64,000 nucleotides of DNA from Volvox africanus (taxonomy: Eukaryota; Chlorophyta; Chlorophyceae; Chlamydomonadales; Volvocaceae). The position numbers and the translations under genes were made by a program. The stretch spans positions 5,333,501 to 5,397,500 of the forward strand of contig BSDZ01000080.1 in NCBI GenBank assembly GCA_030268105.1. The letters run 5' to 3'. The number at the start of each line of letters is the position of its first letter. Positions within the stretch are counted from its first letter, which is position 1. This document shows positions 1 to 15,300 of this stretch, in pieces. The notes under the pieces were generated by a model, which saw nothing but the letters and a program-made list of their open reading frames with translations, was not told where the DNA came from and ran no database searches.

Positions 1-1683
<1,683 letters not shown>

Positions 1684-4600
1684 GTGCTGCTGCACTTGGC
1701 ATGTATGCCCGCCCGCCCGGCTGACATCACATTTGCGGCTCACTGGCTAAAGTGGTCACACTGGGTCTCTGCGGCAAACTCTCCTCGTCTCTTGGCTCGG
1801 CTCAACAGGATTGAGTAATAGCGGAACCGACTGCCCTGAATCGTGTAGTGTGCCATTTTAGGTGACGTTGCCAGACTCGTACTATTAGGTTGGAGCCTGC
1901 ATGGTTGCGTTGGCAGATTGGAAGATCAAGAACTATGGTTGCAAGCGTGGGCTGAGGGTGATGCACGTGGGGATGAGCCCCGTAGAAGATTGTTAGAACT
2001 GTAGCGCCAGCAGCTGCTACAACGGCCTAAATATGCAGGATGCATGGAGTGCAATGTATATGCACTTCTGCACAATTGCGGGATGGCATCGCATTTACGC
2101 AATTCGTTTAGTTTTCGTTACTGGAAGGGTCGTCGCCTATTTTAATGTACTCAAGGCTTCAGAGGCAAGGCGAGCAAGAAGTTTCCACTGGTGGCATTTC
2201 CGTATACATGAGTTCAAAACGGCGCAATAACATACAAGAGCAGTATCGTTAAGCAGTGCGCTGGCATCTCTATATTTGTGCAAGGCTTGCCGCTCCCAGG
2301 GATGCTGGCCAATGGCCGCTCCACTGCGTGACGGGCAGCCTGTATACGACATCCTCACTTCCAAGTTCAAACAAACTGGCGCCATCGCTGCCTCAACTTG
2401 CTGGCCTAATGGATGCCATACGACATAACCTCGCTGTGGATCATTCATAGGCTAGCAGGTCAGCCAGGCGTTATAGCATTTGGTTTCAAATCATGACTTT
2501 ACTCGTGTTAAACGACCTTGATGGGCGGGTCCACTATATTGCTTACATCTTGAAGATTGTAATCACGCGGGACAGTCAAGTTGTGCAAGATACTTAAGGT
2601 CCCTGGCCCTGGGTGCCAGCAGTACAAACTAGCTAAATAGCTGTACAACTGTTTACAAGCAACACGGTCTCAATAACCACTTATGTCATTTCACCAAGTA
2701 CACCGTCCAACGCCCCTAGGGGTGTGGGCGTCAGCTTGACCGCTGCCATACTGACCACGGGTCTGGGCGACACGGTCACCGTACCTGAACAGCGCGGTCA
2801 ACCTCGTGTGCACGGAGATTGTTGGCCCCTTGATGTGCCCACGGGATACCAACACACCCCGGCGCCGCCAGCTGACCTGGCCGTGGCCCGGCAGAATAGG
2901 GACCGTGCAGTATGCTCTAGGTGAGCTGTTTGGACTTTTATGGACGCCGACGTCACCAATAAGGTTACTGCGGTGCTGGCTGTAGCCGACCGTACAATGA
3001 ACTTGATCGACCATAATGTAATGACCGTGCTGTGGTTTGGTAGAGCAGCTGTGAGTGGCTTTAGTGCCAGCCTGTTAGTATGGCTGCACTTGCCTTTTCC
3101 TCAAATCATTCGTTGATTCAAGGGTGCAACAAAAGTTTAGGTTTGCGGCACAGCACCGTGTTGGCCGGGTGAGCTGAGATTGTTTCCAGTATGAAGGAGC
3201 GTTGTTTACTAACCTCAAGTTTACTGTGCGATGCACTTTGCCACGTGTTTTATAAGTCAGTATGGCAGGGAATAAGGGAATGTGGCAGTACATGGGTTGC
3301 CCTGGGAATGAGGCTGGTCAATTCTATGCACAGCAGCTTTGTGATTAGAACGGTTCTCCAGGGATTAGAACATTGTGATTAGGACGGCTCACTCAGCAGA
3401 GGGCCAGCGTTTGGCAGATCTGCCCGCAAGGGTGTCACGGCAACTTAATGAGCCTGGCATGAAGCGCACCGTACTACAACTGGGTAGTTTCAAGGAATTG
3501 TGGGGTTCATATCTGAAATCTCAATTCAACTCGCAGTTCAAGACAGGTAATTTTACGGGTACGAACGGTTTACCGTTCGTACACCTCCATGCATATCACT
3601 GAACTCAGATGAAAACTGGCCCAGTCTACGCCGGCCCTGCAAAGCAGGGGTGCTCCCAGCGCAAATTAGCCTGACCCATAATCACCTGGGTCGTATTATA
3701 TAATGGTACCCAGATGCTGTCGGCATTATTAGGGTACAGCTTCATATCCCGAATTAAATATTGATACCGGGGGAGATACGGGGGGACTGATACTTTGCGG
3801 TACATATACACTACCTTTAGGACACAATAGGCACAATAGACATTTCGGCCATCCTCTAAAACATTGTGAATTGCTCGATACAAGCAGGTGGTCAGAGCTA
3901 TGCAGCTGACGGTAGGTGGTCGGGAAAAGCAGTGCATAATTGTACGACCTAAGGCATGCGACTTCATACTTCTCGGGTACCATCAATGCTCCATCCCTTG
4001 GACTCCGCCTCATTTACGGGGGCTGTAGCACGATGGAGTGGGCACAGGCGCAAGCTTGCTCCCTTCCCCCCAAGGGCAAGACTTATTTCAGGCCACCAAA
4101 CACTGCCTGTAATCTGGATCTGATGGGCAAACAGTTTCGCGACAGAAGCCTGTGATATCCGCAAACCAAAACCATATCGTCATTTGGAGGAGCAAGTTGA
4201 ACATAACAGTTGTAAAAATGGTGATTTTTCAATAGAAATGTTTAGTCTTTAAACATTAAATAAAGCCGAATGGCTCCATATGTGCAGTTTTAGTCGACAT
4301 CGAGTCGTACTTGCATAGCCAACGTCTCTCTGTTTGTCTCCATTTCATGCGTTGCCCACGAAATCCAACCGATTTATTATATTATGCCTAACTCGTGCTG
4401 ACTGGGTTGTATATGTGTTTGTCATTGCAATCTCAGAATGCAAGCTAGGCTCCTCCGGGTTTACATTCATGGAGTGGCAGCCTATGTGCGCCTATAGTTT
4501 GTAAATGGCTCATATGTGATTGCTGACATGTGTTTACAAGGCCTGCAGCATGGTAACTGATGCTGGAGGAGCCCTGTAGGACGCTCCAACGTGCCTTCCG

Positions 4601-4786
4601 CAATTGCGCCCTCCGCTGCTCTCCTTAGGGTGAGATATTTGATGCAGGTTAATGATATATATTTTTAACGAATCTGCAGAAATTATTTTAGCAAGACCTA
4701 TATCGGCAGATGGTGCCCATCGTGTGCGACAGCTGTGGGCTGACCTAAACAAAGCCAGTGAGGTTATACAATTGATTTGGCTGCAG
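1684..4786. other. Intergenic region with no recognised gene
   Basis: About 3.1 kb between the SOD stop and the first recognisable bZIP exon. It should hold the SOD 3'UTR (TGTAA at 2558-2562) and the unresolved 5' exon(s) and promoter of the bZIP gene. Short ORFs occur in all frames but none shows a recognisable family or consistent splicing. The only distinct structure I saw is a perfect 11-bp-stem hairpin at 3559-3582. Confidence 0.6.
3559..3582. repeat. Short perfect hairpin, 11-bp arms
   Basis: Arms 3559-3569 and 3572-3582 (GTACGAACGGT and its exact complement) are separated by TT. No coding sequence surrounds it. It could be a protein-binding palindrome or the remnant of a small element; nothing in the sequence decides which. 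Confidence 0.6.
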
Positions 4787-7700
4787 TCTGTGCGGGCGCG
4801 GACGTACTGGACGAGTTGTTGCACTTCACCATCGACTCCGACGACATGGCTGTGCCTTCTTTCTTCAAGCCTTCCTTTTCGGGTATGCAATCTGGCCCCC
4901 TCATAGTGTATGGGTTTGTGACCTTACTCGTGTGGTTTGTCGTGCTATCAACCTTTACCCGCAGGTGTTAAAGGCCTGTACGCATGCGTATGCATTGGTT
5001 ACGTCCACATATAATGTTTTTGTCGTGACCACAGCGCCATGCTGTAACCTGGCCCCCCAACTACCGCACGGCCAACGAACCTATCCGCAGAGTTCATCGA
5101 GGCCGCCCTGGGTGTTAATGACAGCCGCGAGGGTTCCTTAGACGCCTGTCCCGCCGATCAGCAGCAGCTGCTGCAGCAGTCATCCTCCGGAGCGCACTTG
5201 TCTGCCAGCAGTAACGTTTCCGGAAACCCCTCCAACCCCAGCGCCCTCTCGGAGCACTTCAGCTTCGAGATTAGAGCAGCACTCCCTTCCACTGTCACAG
5301 GGCAGGGGAGCAGGGGACCCGGGCTAGGGTTGGCGCCCGGGTTGGTCAGGCTTGCAGCGGGACCGGGCGATGTCCCGAACGCCGGCACGGGTAGCGGTGG
5401 CATGGCCCTCGGGATGGTTCTGCTTCCACCAGTCGCTCCAGCCCCGCCTGTGGCTTCTGGAAGGGTCGATGGCGCGCTAATAGGTGTGATGGCAGGCAGC
5501 GGACCTGAACTGTCGGCTTTGGGCGCGGCAACTACATCAGCCACAGCAGCACTGGCAGCAGCAGGGCGGGGAGCAGCATGGCTACCTCCGTACTCACAAA
5601 CTCTTCAGCTGCAGCAGCAGAGCGATCTTTCTCTCCAGGGGCAGCTTCAGATTCATATGTGGGCGCAGATGCAGCAACTGGAGGCTTTGCAACAGCATAC
5701 ACAACTGCAGCAGATGCAAATGCAGCAAATGCAGAAAAGCATCCAGATAGTGCGTGGAAGAGGCACTGGCACTGGTGATGGTGGCGGTGGCGGTGGAGGC
5801 GGCGCCGCTGATATTAGCAGTGGCTCCCATTCGTTTTCGCAGGTGCCGCTGGCACCCGTTCTATTGCCGCCGCATGTGTTTCAACCGCCCTTGCAACAGC
5901 AGTCTCTCATGTCGCTGCCGTCACACCGACACCAACAGCAGACCGGAATGTCCTTTGCATCCATCGCAGCAAATCTGACCGGGGCCATGGGTCCAGCCGT
6001 GGGGCTCACTGGCGATGGCGGCGGTGGCGGCAGCGGCGCTGGAGGCGTGGAGACACCGCAGGCAGCGTCCCCGCGGTCCTCGGACCTGCATTCCGCAGCG
6101 CTCCTGCAGCTGCCTAACATTGAGTCCGCACCCGATCAGTCGCTGGGGTTAGGGCCGCCGTCAAATCCCCGACCGTGCAAGGCCAAGCGCGTCAGCTACA
6201 GTAAGGGGGGTTTGGTTGTGGGGAGGAGTGGAATGGGTTTGACCGCGGGGGGAATCCGAATGCGGGACTTTGCAGGGGAAGAAAATTTTCCAGCTGTTTG
6301 GCCCTGTACTAGTATGCCTCAGCCCACCTACGCGGCGACAAAATGGGTGCTATCCCTGCCCCGTACGCCAGGCTGAGGGCTATCACCAAGCCGCCATGTT
6401 CTTTGGTCCTGCACATTCTTGCAAATTGGCTGGGTTCGAGCCATCTCCTCAGCCAGGTTTATGTCATCAAGTGCCCTTTCAAAGTTTCTTCTATATTATC
6501 CAGTCCGTTCCTTCCTTTGCTTCCTGTTTCTCGACGCACCCGACTTGCTTGCCTTCCCAACCACAGCTTACGGCTACACAGATTGCATTGCCTCCCCCAT
6601 CTCAATGTCTCCTCAAGGCGGCCTGAGCCCCACCACCAGTGTACTGGTGGGGCAGCTCTCACTCGGGCATGATCGGCCCCCTACCAGCGGGATGGGCGCG
6701 GCAGGGACACCACCAGATAGGGCGGCGTCCTCGGCACCCTCATCTCTATTGAACCTGAAAGAGCAGCAGCTGCAGCTGTTGCAACTACAGCTACAGCTAC
6801 AACAGCAGCAACCACAACCACAAAAACTACAGGTTCTGCAGCAGCAGCAGCAGCAACAGCAGAATATGCAGCAGCAGTTGCAGCAGGGCGCGAAGTCGGT
6901 GATGCCATCCGTTGTCAGAGCGGCTGGTGCTTTGGCGGGAAACTTCACAACGGGGCTGCTGGTGGGGGCAACGGGTGCTGAACTAGGTGGTGGCCTGCCT
7001 CCTTGCCGGCCAGCAAGCAAGCCGGGCTTGCCAGTCGCGGCTGGTGAGGGGGCCTCGGGCACCAGCCATTCACCTTCTCAAGATGTAAGAAGGGCGCATT
7101 GGGCGGGTTTCGCCGCACATAGCTGTGGATGAATGGAATGCGTGTTGCCTGCAATCCTGTCAAGAGGCGTGTACGTGATCCCAGCTGGTGCATGTTGGCC
7201 ATTAATGATGAAGGGAGAAGCCCTCCCCTCCTTTATTCAATGCTTTCCCTCCACTCCAGATTTCGTTTTCTGGATACCAAAACCCCGGCCACTTCCCTTC
7301 TTGTGGCATCTCCTGAACCTCCCTCCCCTGTATTGCTAATCCCAATTAATCTCAGTTTTACGCATTGGGCTTAGCTCCGGAGGGGGGCGGCGAAAGCAAC
7401 AGCGATGGTGACCCCTACCTCCAGCAAACATTGCAATATCACACCGGTAGCAGCGGTCATCAATTCCACCACAGCCAGACGACGCGGGACAAGAACAGAG
7501 AAGCGCAGCGGCGCTACCGCGAGCGGCAGAGGGTGAGGGCGGGGAGGATGTGAGGCCTGGGGGAGGTCTTGCCCTTGTTAAACCAAGTCGGTGTTTAGCT
7601 CGAGGTTGCTGCAGGTTAAGGTAGGTGATCATGAACTTCGGCGTGCTGACGACGCTGTTCCCTTCCTGTGCTTCAGTCGGCAGCTACTACTGCAATACCC

Positions 7701-9127
7701 ACCTGTTCTTTGGGATTTGGCCCCATACCTCAGTGTCATGGCTTCTCGCGGTCTGCGACCACTTTCCGGACCACTTTCCCTAGGGCCCTCGTTAGGAGGG
7801 TAGGGTCCTTGTAGACATTATCTTGACCATACCCTCCTGGGCGCTTCCTGCAGGGCAACCTGGCCTCACTTCAGAGCCGAGCAGAGGAGCAAGCGCAGGT
7901 TATTCAAGGCCTCAACAGAGAGAAGCGCATGGTTGAACAACATAACAAGGTTTGGGGGCCGGGCGGGTGGGTTCGGGTACGGGTGGGCGGGCAGGGTAGC
8001 TTAAATGACCACCCGTTACAAGGAGACAAAGGGTGGGCTGGGTTGGGCTGGGTGAGCGGAGCTGGCGGGCGGGGTAAAACGGGACGTGTGCGACCACGTG
8101 TCGCCGTGTGGCTGTTAAGCTGCATGACTTCCTTGGTCATGGGTGCTGGAGCTGGTGGGGGTTTGCTGGAGAAAGCAAGAACGCCATCTGGCCAACCCTC
8201 GCCGTTGCAGAGGTATAGAGCTCATGTAGAGAACTTGTGTCCTTCCATATAAACAGCAAAGGCAGGAGAAACGGACGTGTTGCTTCGCAGCGCAGCCCAC
8301 CTCCCTCCCGTAATGCGTGTGTCCGCGAAGGGCTCCTCAGCTTGTGCGGTGGTTCTTTTCCGGATTAGTCCTCACACACTCACAGACGCACTCACAGATG
8401 CATTCACAGACCCTCTCTCTCTGAACACAAACGTATGAAGGTGTGATGCATGTCCGTTGTTCTTCGTTCCGTGCAATCCCCGCCACCCCCGCGGCCACGG
8501 CATCCTCAGATGCTTCTGGAGCGAATTTGGAAATTGGAAGCGTCTCTGTTTGACACACAGGCAAAATTAAAGCAGCTAGAACTGCAGATTCAGCAACGTG
8601 ATCAACAGCAGCAGCAGGACCATACTGGTAGCGCCAGCGGTGAGGGCGGAGTCAGAGATATGGTGATGGACGGAAGGGATGCGGAGACCATGGTTTCGGA
8701 GGGCCCCGGCGGAGAGAGAGTCAGTGCTGTCATACAAGGAGGCGATATGGCGCGGGCAAGGCATTCCAATACGGGGAGCCCGGTTCCAGGTCCCGGGAGT
8801 ATGGGTTGCAGACCGACCGGGTCCGGAACCATTCGGGGGAACGAGGATGTCAAAGGTGACGACGGAGGCAGGCGCGGGAGCACCGGAGGCGACGGCGTTG
8901 CAGCCCTGGCTCCAACCCCGTTTCAGCTCAATAGTTGGCCGGCCGCTTTCACTGGGCTCGCAGCCGAATGCAGATTCGGACCCAATTACGAGGACATGGA
9001 GATGTTTGGCGCAGAACCTCTTCCAGCCGCGGCAGACTCGCCGGCCAGCCAGGGGGATGGTGGCACTGTCGCCCGGGGCGGGGTTGCGGGTGTGGTCATG
9101 GACGACGATGTCAGTATGCGCGTATGA
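4787..9127 (+). CDS. Large Q/G-rich bZIP transcription factor (5' end unresolved)
   Basis: Predicted nuclear DNA-binding regulator. Exons consistent in phase: 4787-4882, 5091-6200, 6567-7084, 7356-7532, 7854-7949, 8510-9127 (stop), about 871 codons; the start codon is in an exon I could not place upstream of 4787. The first two-thirds is low-complexity Gln, Gly, Ala and Ser, including polyGln around 6838-6880, as in activation domains. The basic region near 7490-7532 reads NREAQRRYRERQR: the invariant Asn and Arg are spaced N-x7-R, and the first zipper Leu sits 10 residues after that Arg. The zipper continues across two introns into exons 5 and 6, with heptad positions L, Q, L, V, L, L. NxxAQxxYR resembles the fungal Yap/Pap1 class more than common plant bZIPs. 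The C-terminal tail is acidic with only two Cys, so no clear Yap1-type cysteine-rich redox domain. TGTAA motifs at 10077 and 10097 may end the transcript. Confidence 0.85.
6838..6881 (+). repeat. CAG/CAA polyglutamine tract in the bZIP gene
   Basis: A run of CAG with some CAA codons inside exon 3 (6567-7084) encodes polyglutamine. A longer imperfect Q/L-rich zone precedes it from about 6760. It sits in the presumed activation region, outside the DNA-binding domain, so length variation should be tolerated. Confidence 0.8.
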
Positions 9128-11326
9128 TCCGCATTGGACCCGCCAGTTGGGTTGCGAGCGCACTTGCGCGCTCACTCGCTCACCAGTAGACATACGGATG
9201 CTACTGGGGTGCTGCGACACACTGAAACACCAAAACGCACGAACAGTTTCACTTTGCCTGGCTTGTACCAGAAGGCCGAGACGTGGCAGGTCTGGGTTGT
9301 GGGATATGTACCATATTGAATAGGAATGGGAGTTTGGGACATTTCTTCGGTCTTCTTGGTCAATACTCGTCAGTCCCCGGCGTCGGTCCCCATAACAGGT
9401 ATCCCTCCATGCATGCTTTGCAGCGGGCTGCTTGCTACCTACCCGTCCACGACGTAGACCCCAACGTTGTGCAGCCGCCTTTGTCTCTGGGGGTTAGCGC
9501 GCAATATATTTCTTGCCTTGCCATGCTGGTTGTGCGGTTAGGATGGAATCCAAATCCTGTCTGCGTGAGTGTTTTTCCAGCAGCGACATCATTGTATTTG
9601 TCCTTGCTCTTGCCTTTTGTATTCCCGCAACTACCAGTGTACCAAATAATGATGACGTGCCAGATACCAATCTTATATCAGATACCAATCTGCGTCGCTT
9701 GTCGGACTTATGTTGTTCTTATTTTCCACATTCCACATTTTGTCCTTCATATCCAGGACAGTAGCCTTGGAGGCATCGTAGGCATCTTTCCCCTGTTATG
9801 ACCTGCATATATATGTATTTGGTTTGTTAGTTTGGTCTCGGCTGTCGGCTCTTCCTATCAGATCCAATCCCGCGTTTAATTTCGTTCCTTATGTGTTATC
9901 ATGTTTTCCCTTCAGTGATTCGTCGTCCATAGCTCTGCAATGTCGTGGGGTTTTGTTACGGCCTTCATTAATATCATTTTGCTGGCTTTCGAACGCCGTT
10001 GAACCTATCGGTTTTCTTAAGGCGTTAAATGTATCACAGCTTGCTCCTCCTGTTCCTCATGGAGACGCGAAGCTGTTGTAACCCATTTACAACCGCTGTA
10101 ACAATAAACACGGAAGCACAGACACGAATACACGTTTGTGTGCATAGTATGACGTGAGATGGGTGGCGGTGGCCCCGGTGGTTGGCCTGGTTCCGATTCG
10201 ATTACCCTTGGTTTCGGCGCACGGACACTGCCGTATTATTTGTCGGAGTCTTCTTACGAAGAGCAGCCGCACAAGCTAGAGGGAGATGCCAGAATGAAAA
10301 TAGTTGTCCCGCTTCCACCCAGGCAAGGATCATGAAGTAAGTGGGAAGTGGGAAGGGTCGGTTGTGTTTTAAACCCGGCGAGGAACGCAGCATGCAATAA
10401 ACGCAACAATTCGACATTCAGGCTTGCTCAAGTTCGTGACGCCTCGACACGCGATGCAAAGAAGATGATGGGTGGTGACGGGCATCCGCCAGCCCGTGCC
10501 AGACCATGAGGAAGGGTAGATGACCTACCGGACCCCTCAACTTCCCCATCATCGAACTTAAGAATACAATTCCTCAAGACGCGAGTTGGATGCATGTTGG
10601 ATGAGGACAAAGATCGGTCAGTCATTCAGTGGATGTATCACGACTTGTCATTCGTCTCTTATCTGTGCAGTGAGGATTCTTCCTACCATGTCGTTTTTCA
10701 CCGAGTTTCCGTTGCTGCTGCGGCGCTGCATCCAGTAGCCGGAGCAGGCATGATCATACCCGCTGTCATCAGGAACCCGTACCCCAAATCGCATCGGTGC
10801 CGATATTTCTAGCCCCGCGTGGGACGAAATTGAAATATCCAATAAACACATTAAGATATGCCCACAGCTTGCGCTTGCTTTCAATTGGGGGGATTAAGGA
10901 CGCTCCTCTCACGAGGTTTACGTTGTTTTCGCAGCAGGACTCGACATATCTTACAAGTCGGCTTTCGGGCATGTACATGTTACAGTCCTGCGCTTTCTAC
11001 TCCTGTGTACCTAGTTGCTTTTGTCGTAACATGTGGACACACCAGGCGGTTTGCTGTAACGACATCTGTGTACAGCATGGAGCATGAATAGCACATGTGC
11101 AATACATCTCCATGTTGCTTCAAACCGTAGATGAGTAGATCAATATTACATTGACTAGTGACCGACATGTTCATTGATGTTGACTCGGGCTTCCATTCTT
11201 TCGGGAAAGTTGCAGTTGTTGTAGCCATACCCGATCTGCCATCAATGATTAAGGAAACGTAATAGCATCAATTATACAGGATTAAGTTATAATTTTGTAC
11301 ATTTTAACCTCTGCGATCGCGTGACC
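9128..11326. other. Intergenic region between bZIP and GH125 genes
   Basis: About 2.2 kb. The first ~970 bases probably form a long bZIP 3'UTR, ending near TGTAA motifs at 10077-10081 and 10097-10101. The remainder would be upstream sequence of the GH125 gene. I see no recognisable protein family, RNA gene or repeat here. Confidence 0.5.
10077..10101 (+). terminator. Candidate TGTAA polyadenylation signals (bZIP gene)
   Basis: Two TGTAA pentamers, at 10077-10081 and 10097-10101, lie about 950 bases past the bZIP stop. TGTAA is the usual poly(A) signal in chlorophyte nuclear genes. A pentamer also occurs often by chance, so this is a candidate only. Confidence 0.4.
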
Positions 11327-12257
11327 ATGCTGCTTCGGGGTGGCGCAACCGTCCGACGGTGGCAGCATCAGCCACTTGCGTTGTATTTCTCTCTGGCAGT
11401 GAACGCATACGTGCTACTATACGTCATGTTTCAAACGTCACCTATCCAGAAGCTGGGGGGTGCTCTTCCTGGTGCACATCCACTCATCTCCGAGTACATG
11501 CGGGCTCAGCTATCCGCAAGGCAGCCACTATTTGGAAACGCTTGGCCTTCCCTCACGGCAGCACCTCCAGAGGTCTGGGCTTCGGGAACGCTGGGGTCCA
11601 ACCAGACCCTGGCGGAGGCGGTCGAAGCCGCATTATCGCCCGCGAACCGCGAAGAACTTCAGGCGCTGTGCGGCCGCTGCCTGCATCAGACCATCACTAA
11701 AAGCGTCGAGGTTCGAGGCATCGGGGAGAGCGTTTTCGTAGCAACGGGTGGGTTAGTGGAAGGAGCCTGAGGACAGGCAAATTTAGGATGCGGGGCCGTG
11801 GCTCGGGCATGGCCCCAGCATGGTTGCACGGGGCGCCAGTGCTCTAACACATGACACAGGATTGGATGGGGAGCAGCCTCCGCTGTGCGGACTGCGGTGG
11901 AGGCTTCTGTGCATGTCACCCAGGAGATCCGAGCAATTGGAATGGGCTTCACATTGAATACATATTTGAAGCCACCGGGGAAAGGATTTACCCAGGACCT
12001 TACCCTATCCCTCCCTGCACCGTATGCTGCCCCTGGGCGAACCGCGTTGCCCCCTGTCCCTGCATCTTCCTTGGTTTCCCTGGTTCCCCTGTCCATCCCT
12101 GCCTGCCTGGGGCTCCTACCGGCAGGGGACATTCCGGATGAGTGGCTCCGCGACGGTTCCGTGCAGCTGTCCGTGTACCTGCCCCGGCTGGCTGAGCACC
12201 CGGTGCTGAGACCCATAATTGAAGGAGCCATTCGCACACAGGTGGGCGAGTGCGCGC

Positions 12258-12304
<47 letters not shown>

Positions 12305-15300
12305 TAAAGTATATATATAGATCGTTGGTTCTTGCAGATCTGTGGGTGACTGATTGAGCTTGACGAGAGGCAGCTCTCTTTGGTCCTTCTCTCCTATGGA
12401 AGAGACTCGGCACGTCAAGGGATACGCCCACCATCCGCCCAGTTGTGTACTCAGGGAAGATAAGGTCCGATCAAATCAGATCCTGTCCACTTAAAGCCTG
12501 TCCTTACAGCCACAAGCACCTGGCCTCTCGTGCGAGGGGACTATTTCCGGTACTATGCGGCTGCCCCAGCCTTTGCGGTGTTTCGTCTGTTCCTGCCTAC
12601 CCTCGCTGCTTCCCCAATGCCCTATGCCCAGGCCTACTACATCCTCACTGACCCGTGGGCCAATTCCTACCGCAATAATTGGATAAAGCCGCAGTCGCTC
12701 GGCAAATTTGAGCGGCAGATTGGTCGGGGCGGTTGGATTGCAACTCGCAACTTCGAAGTGGACAGGTAGGGCTTGCACCAACGGGTAGGTATTTTTCGGT
12801 GACTTGCCAGGCGCCAAGTCACCCAAGAATTCACTGACCGGTTACAAACTGACCGCACCGCCATGGAAGGAAGTGTCCTGCAACGACCTTGGCCTTGGTC
12901 AAAGTCAGGTACTGGAGCTAGGACGGCAAGCAATGGTGGCGGTGCGGCCTGTTAACATGGTTCGGTGGTGAGGCATATCCCCTTATCTCTCCTGAGATCT
13001 GGGATCTGAGATCTGGGATCTGAGGGGATCATTTTGGCTGCTGTGCGCCTAGCCCTTGTCACGGTCTCGGCCTTCTTTCTTTGTATATTGACCCTCCTCT
13101 CACGCCTCCTAAGCAACTCATAAAGCAGCACGTGCACTGGCTCCTCTCGTTCCCCTTTTCCTTAGCGGTGCTTACTGGTTTAACCTGCTTTGGAACTACG
13201 CATCCACACCTGGAGGCCTGTGGGGCGCCGCCGAGTTCCTCAACGCATCCATCATCCACGACGCGGCGGCTCTCCTTGTGGACACGTGGCGTTTGGAACA
13301 GCGCCATGAAGAAGCCAGCCCATACAGATATGCGGAGCTGGCGCGGGAGGGCAAGGGTGCACCGTCTAACTACACGGGTGTGTGTGTAGACATATGTATG
13401 GGGCAGGGGTCGATTCGGGTTGGATCACATCTCACCCCATCCACTCGCTGGATTCCGCAGGTATGATTTGGTCGGGCTTCCGGCCCTCGGATGACCCCAA
13501 CGTCTACGGCTTCAACATCCCGGTCAATGTAAGGGGCCGAGGTGTGCGGCTGCTGACGCGATTAGGGCGGCGTCAGCTGGGATGAGGGCTGTTGGTGTTT
13601 GCTGATGTAGATGCGGAAAAAAATCTACACGCACACGGTATGGATACCCCTCACAATACCCATACCGGCGCCCACGTGTCGTTATTCCTTTGCCGTGTGT
13701 CGCTCCTATATGAAGGCACGCTTAAAATGTGAACCCAGTTTTGCGAAAAGAGTCAGGAAGACATACCCAACCACGGTGTCTAATAACCAGGAACCGGCGG
13801 CGCAGCCCTGTTCAATGCGGGAAAGGGCAACGCGATGACGTATCGAAGCTCTTCCAACATCCCGTTACCCAACCTGCACTTGTAGGTTGCTTGTTTCTTA
13901 CATACACACACGCGCTCTCTCTCTCTCCCCTTTTCACTCTCAGATGTATGCTGCGGGTTCCCTGGAGCGGCTGGTGGATCTTAACAAGCTGGTATGGCGG
14001 GACCCAGTGCTGGGGGCGGCGGCGGCGACATTGGCGGCAGAGATTCGGCAGGGTATCGAGAAGTTTGGGGTGGTGAGCTTGCGGGCTGGGAGGGTGGGAT
14101 GGGAGGTGCAGGACTGCGCAGAGATTGTTACAACCAACGGTCGAGGGGTTCACAAAAACGAACCAACAAACAAACAGCGCGCAGTACTCCCCTGAAAGGC
14201 GCGTAACGCGTTCAGAGAGCTGACCGCTTGGGGAAGTTTGCTTCTGGCTGGTTTCGGGTAGGCATGCAGGGTTGAACGAGTCGTGGCCTCTGGCTGTCAG
14301 GGTCGGTGAGTCGGCGACCATGTCCATGCCCTCTAATGCAGGATGCGGCACCCAACTCCAGAACGCCATCTTGATATGACTGTGCTTTGATGTTGTGGTG
14401 GTGAGGGCAGCAGCAGGGTCGTTCGGGGTAGACAGCCGCCACACCTGTGCAGCGAGTGTTATAGTGCTCGCTCGGACTGGCAGACTCCTGCTAAGTTCGC
14501 AATTATGGCAGGACCTATTTGCGCATCAGGGGTGCCTCGTCTGGTTAGGTTTAATAGTGGCTCCCTGGGAGGGGCAGGTCGGGGCGCTGCCCCCTACCAG
14601 GGAGGCACATGGATGCCGTCTACTTACCTACTCGTATTAATCCAGAGTGCCCCTTAATCCGGCTCTGGCTGTCACCAAAAAGCTAGTTTTCCCCTTAACC
14701 TCCTTCCACGGAAGGGCTCATCCTTTAATCGGTCTTCTGAATGCACGTTGCCTCGCCTCAGGTATCCATATCCAGCAAGGACGGCTCTGCTCCCGCTGAG
14801 ACCATATATGCTTACGAAGTGGACGGCCTTGGGGGGGTGTTGGAGTCCTTTGACGACCCCAACATCCCCTCGCTGCTGTCAGTGCCACTGCTGGGCTACC
14901 GCCATTACGATCTGAACATCTACCTACGAACCCGCCAGCGTATCCTCAGCCCCGCCAACAGGTGATTGGGGGGCCTGAGCTTTTGGGCGAAGCTTTGTTT
15001 TTTCCCGATGACTGGCAAATGTGATAGACGCGCGGGGAGGATCACGGTCATGCCAGCCATCCGCAATGTCATTTAAGGACGGAGATGAGGACGTCATGTC
15101 AGTTTTGTCTGTTTGTTGAGCTCCGCCAGATGAGGTGGGGAAACGGCTTTCGTCCTTCTGCCCCTTCGTCCTTCTGCTCCCTCTTCGTCCCCGCCCCTTC
15201 ATCCGCTGCTTCGATTTCATTCCCCCACAGCCACTACTACATCGGGAGCGAGCTCCGGGGTTGCGGCTCTCCGCATACTCCGTACCGCTATGTGTGGAGT

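Noticed and set aside
6433..6450. GGTTCGAGCC as a tRNA T-loop
   Set aside because: No matching acceptor, D or anticodon arms around it; lies in a bZIP intron.
12000..12434. ORFs with poly-His/Thr and poly-Val/Cys on both strands
   Set aside because: Products of the GT microsatellite at 12241-12302.
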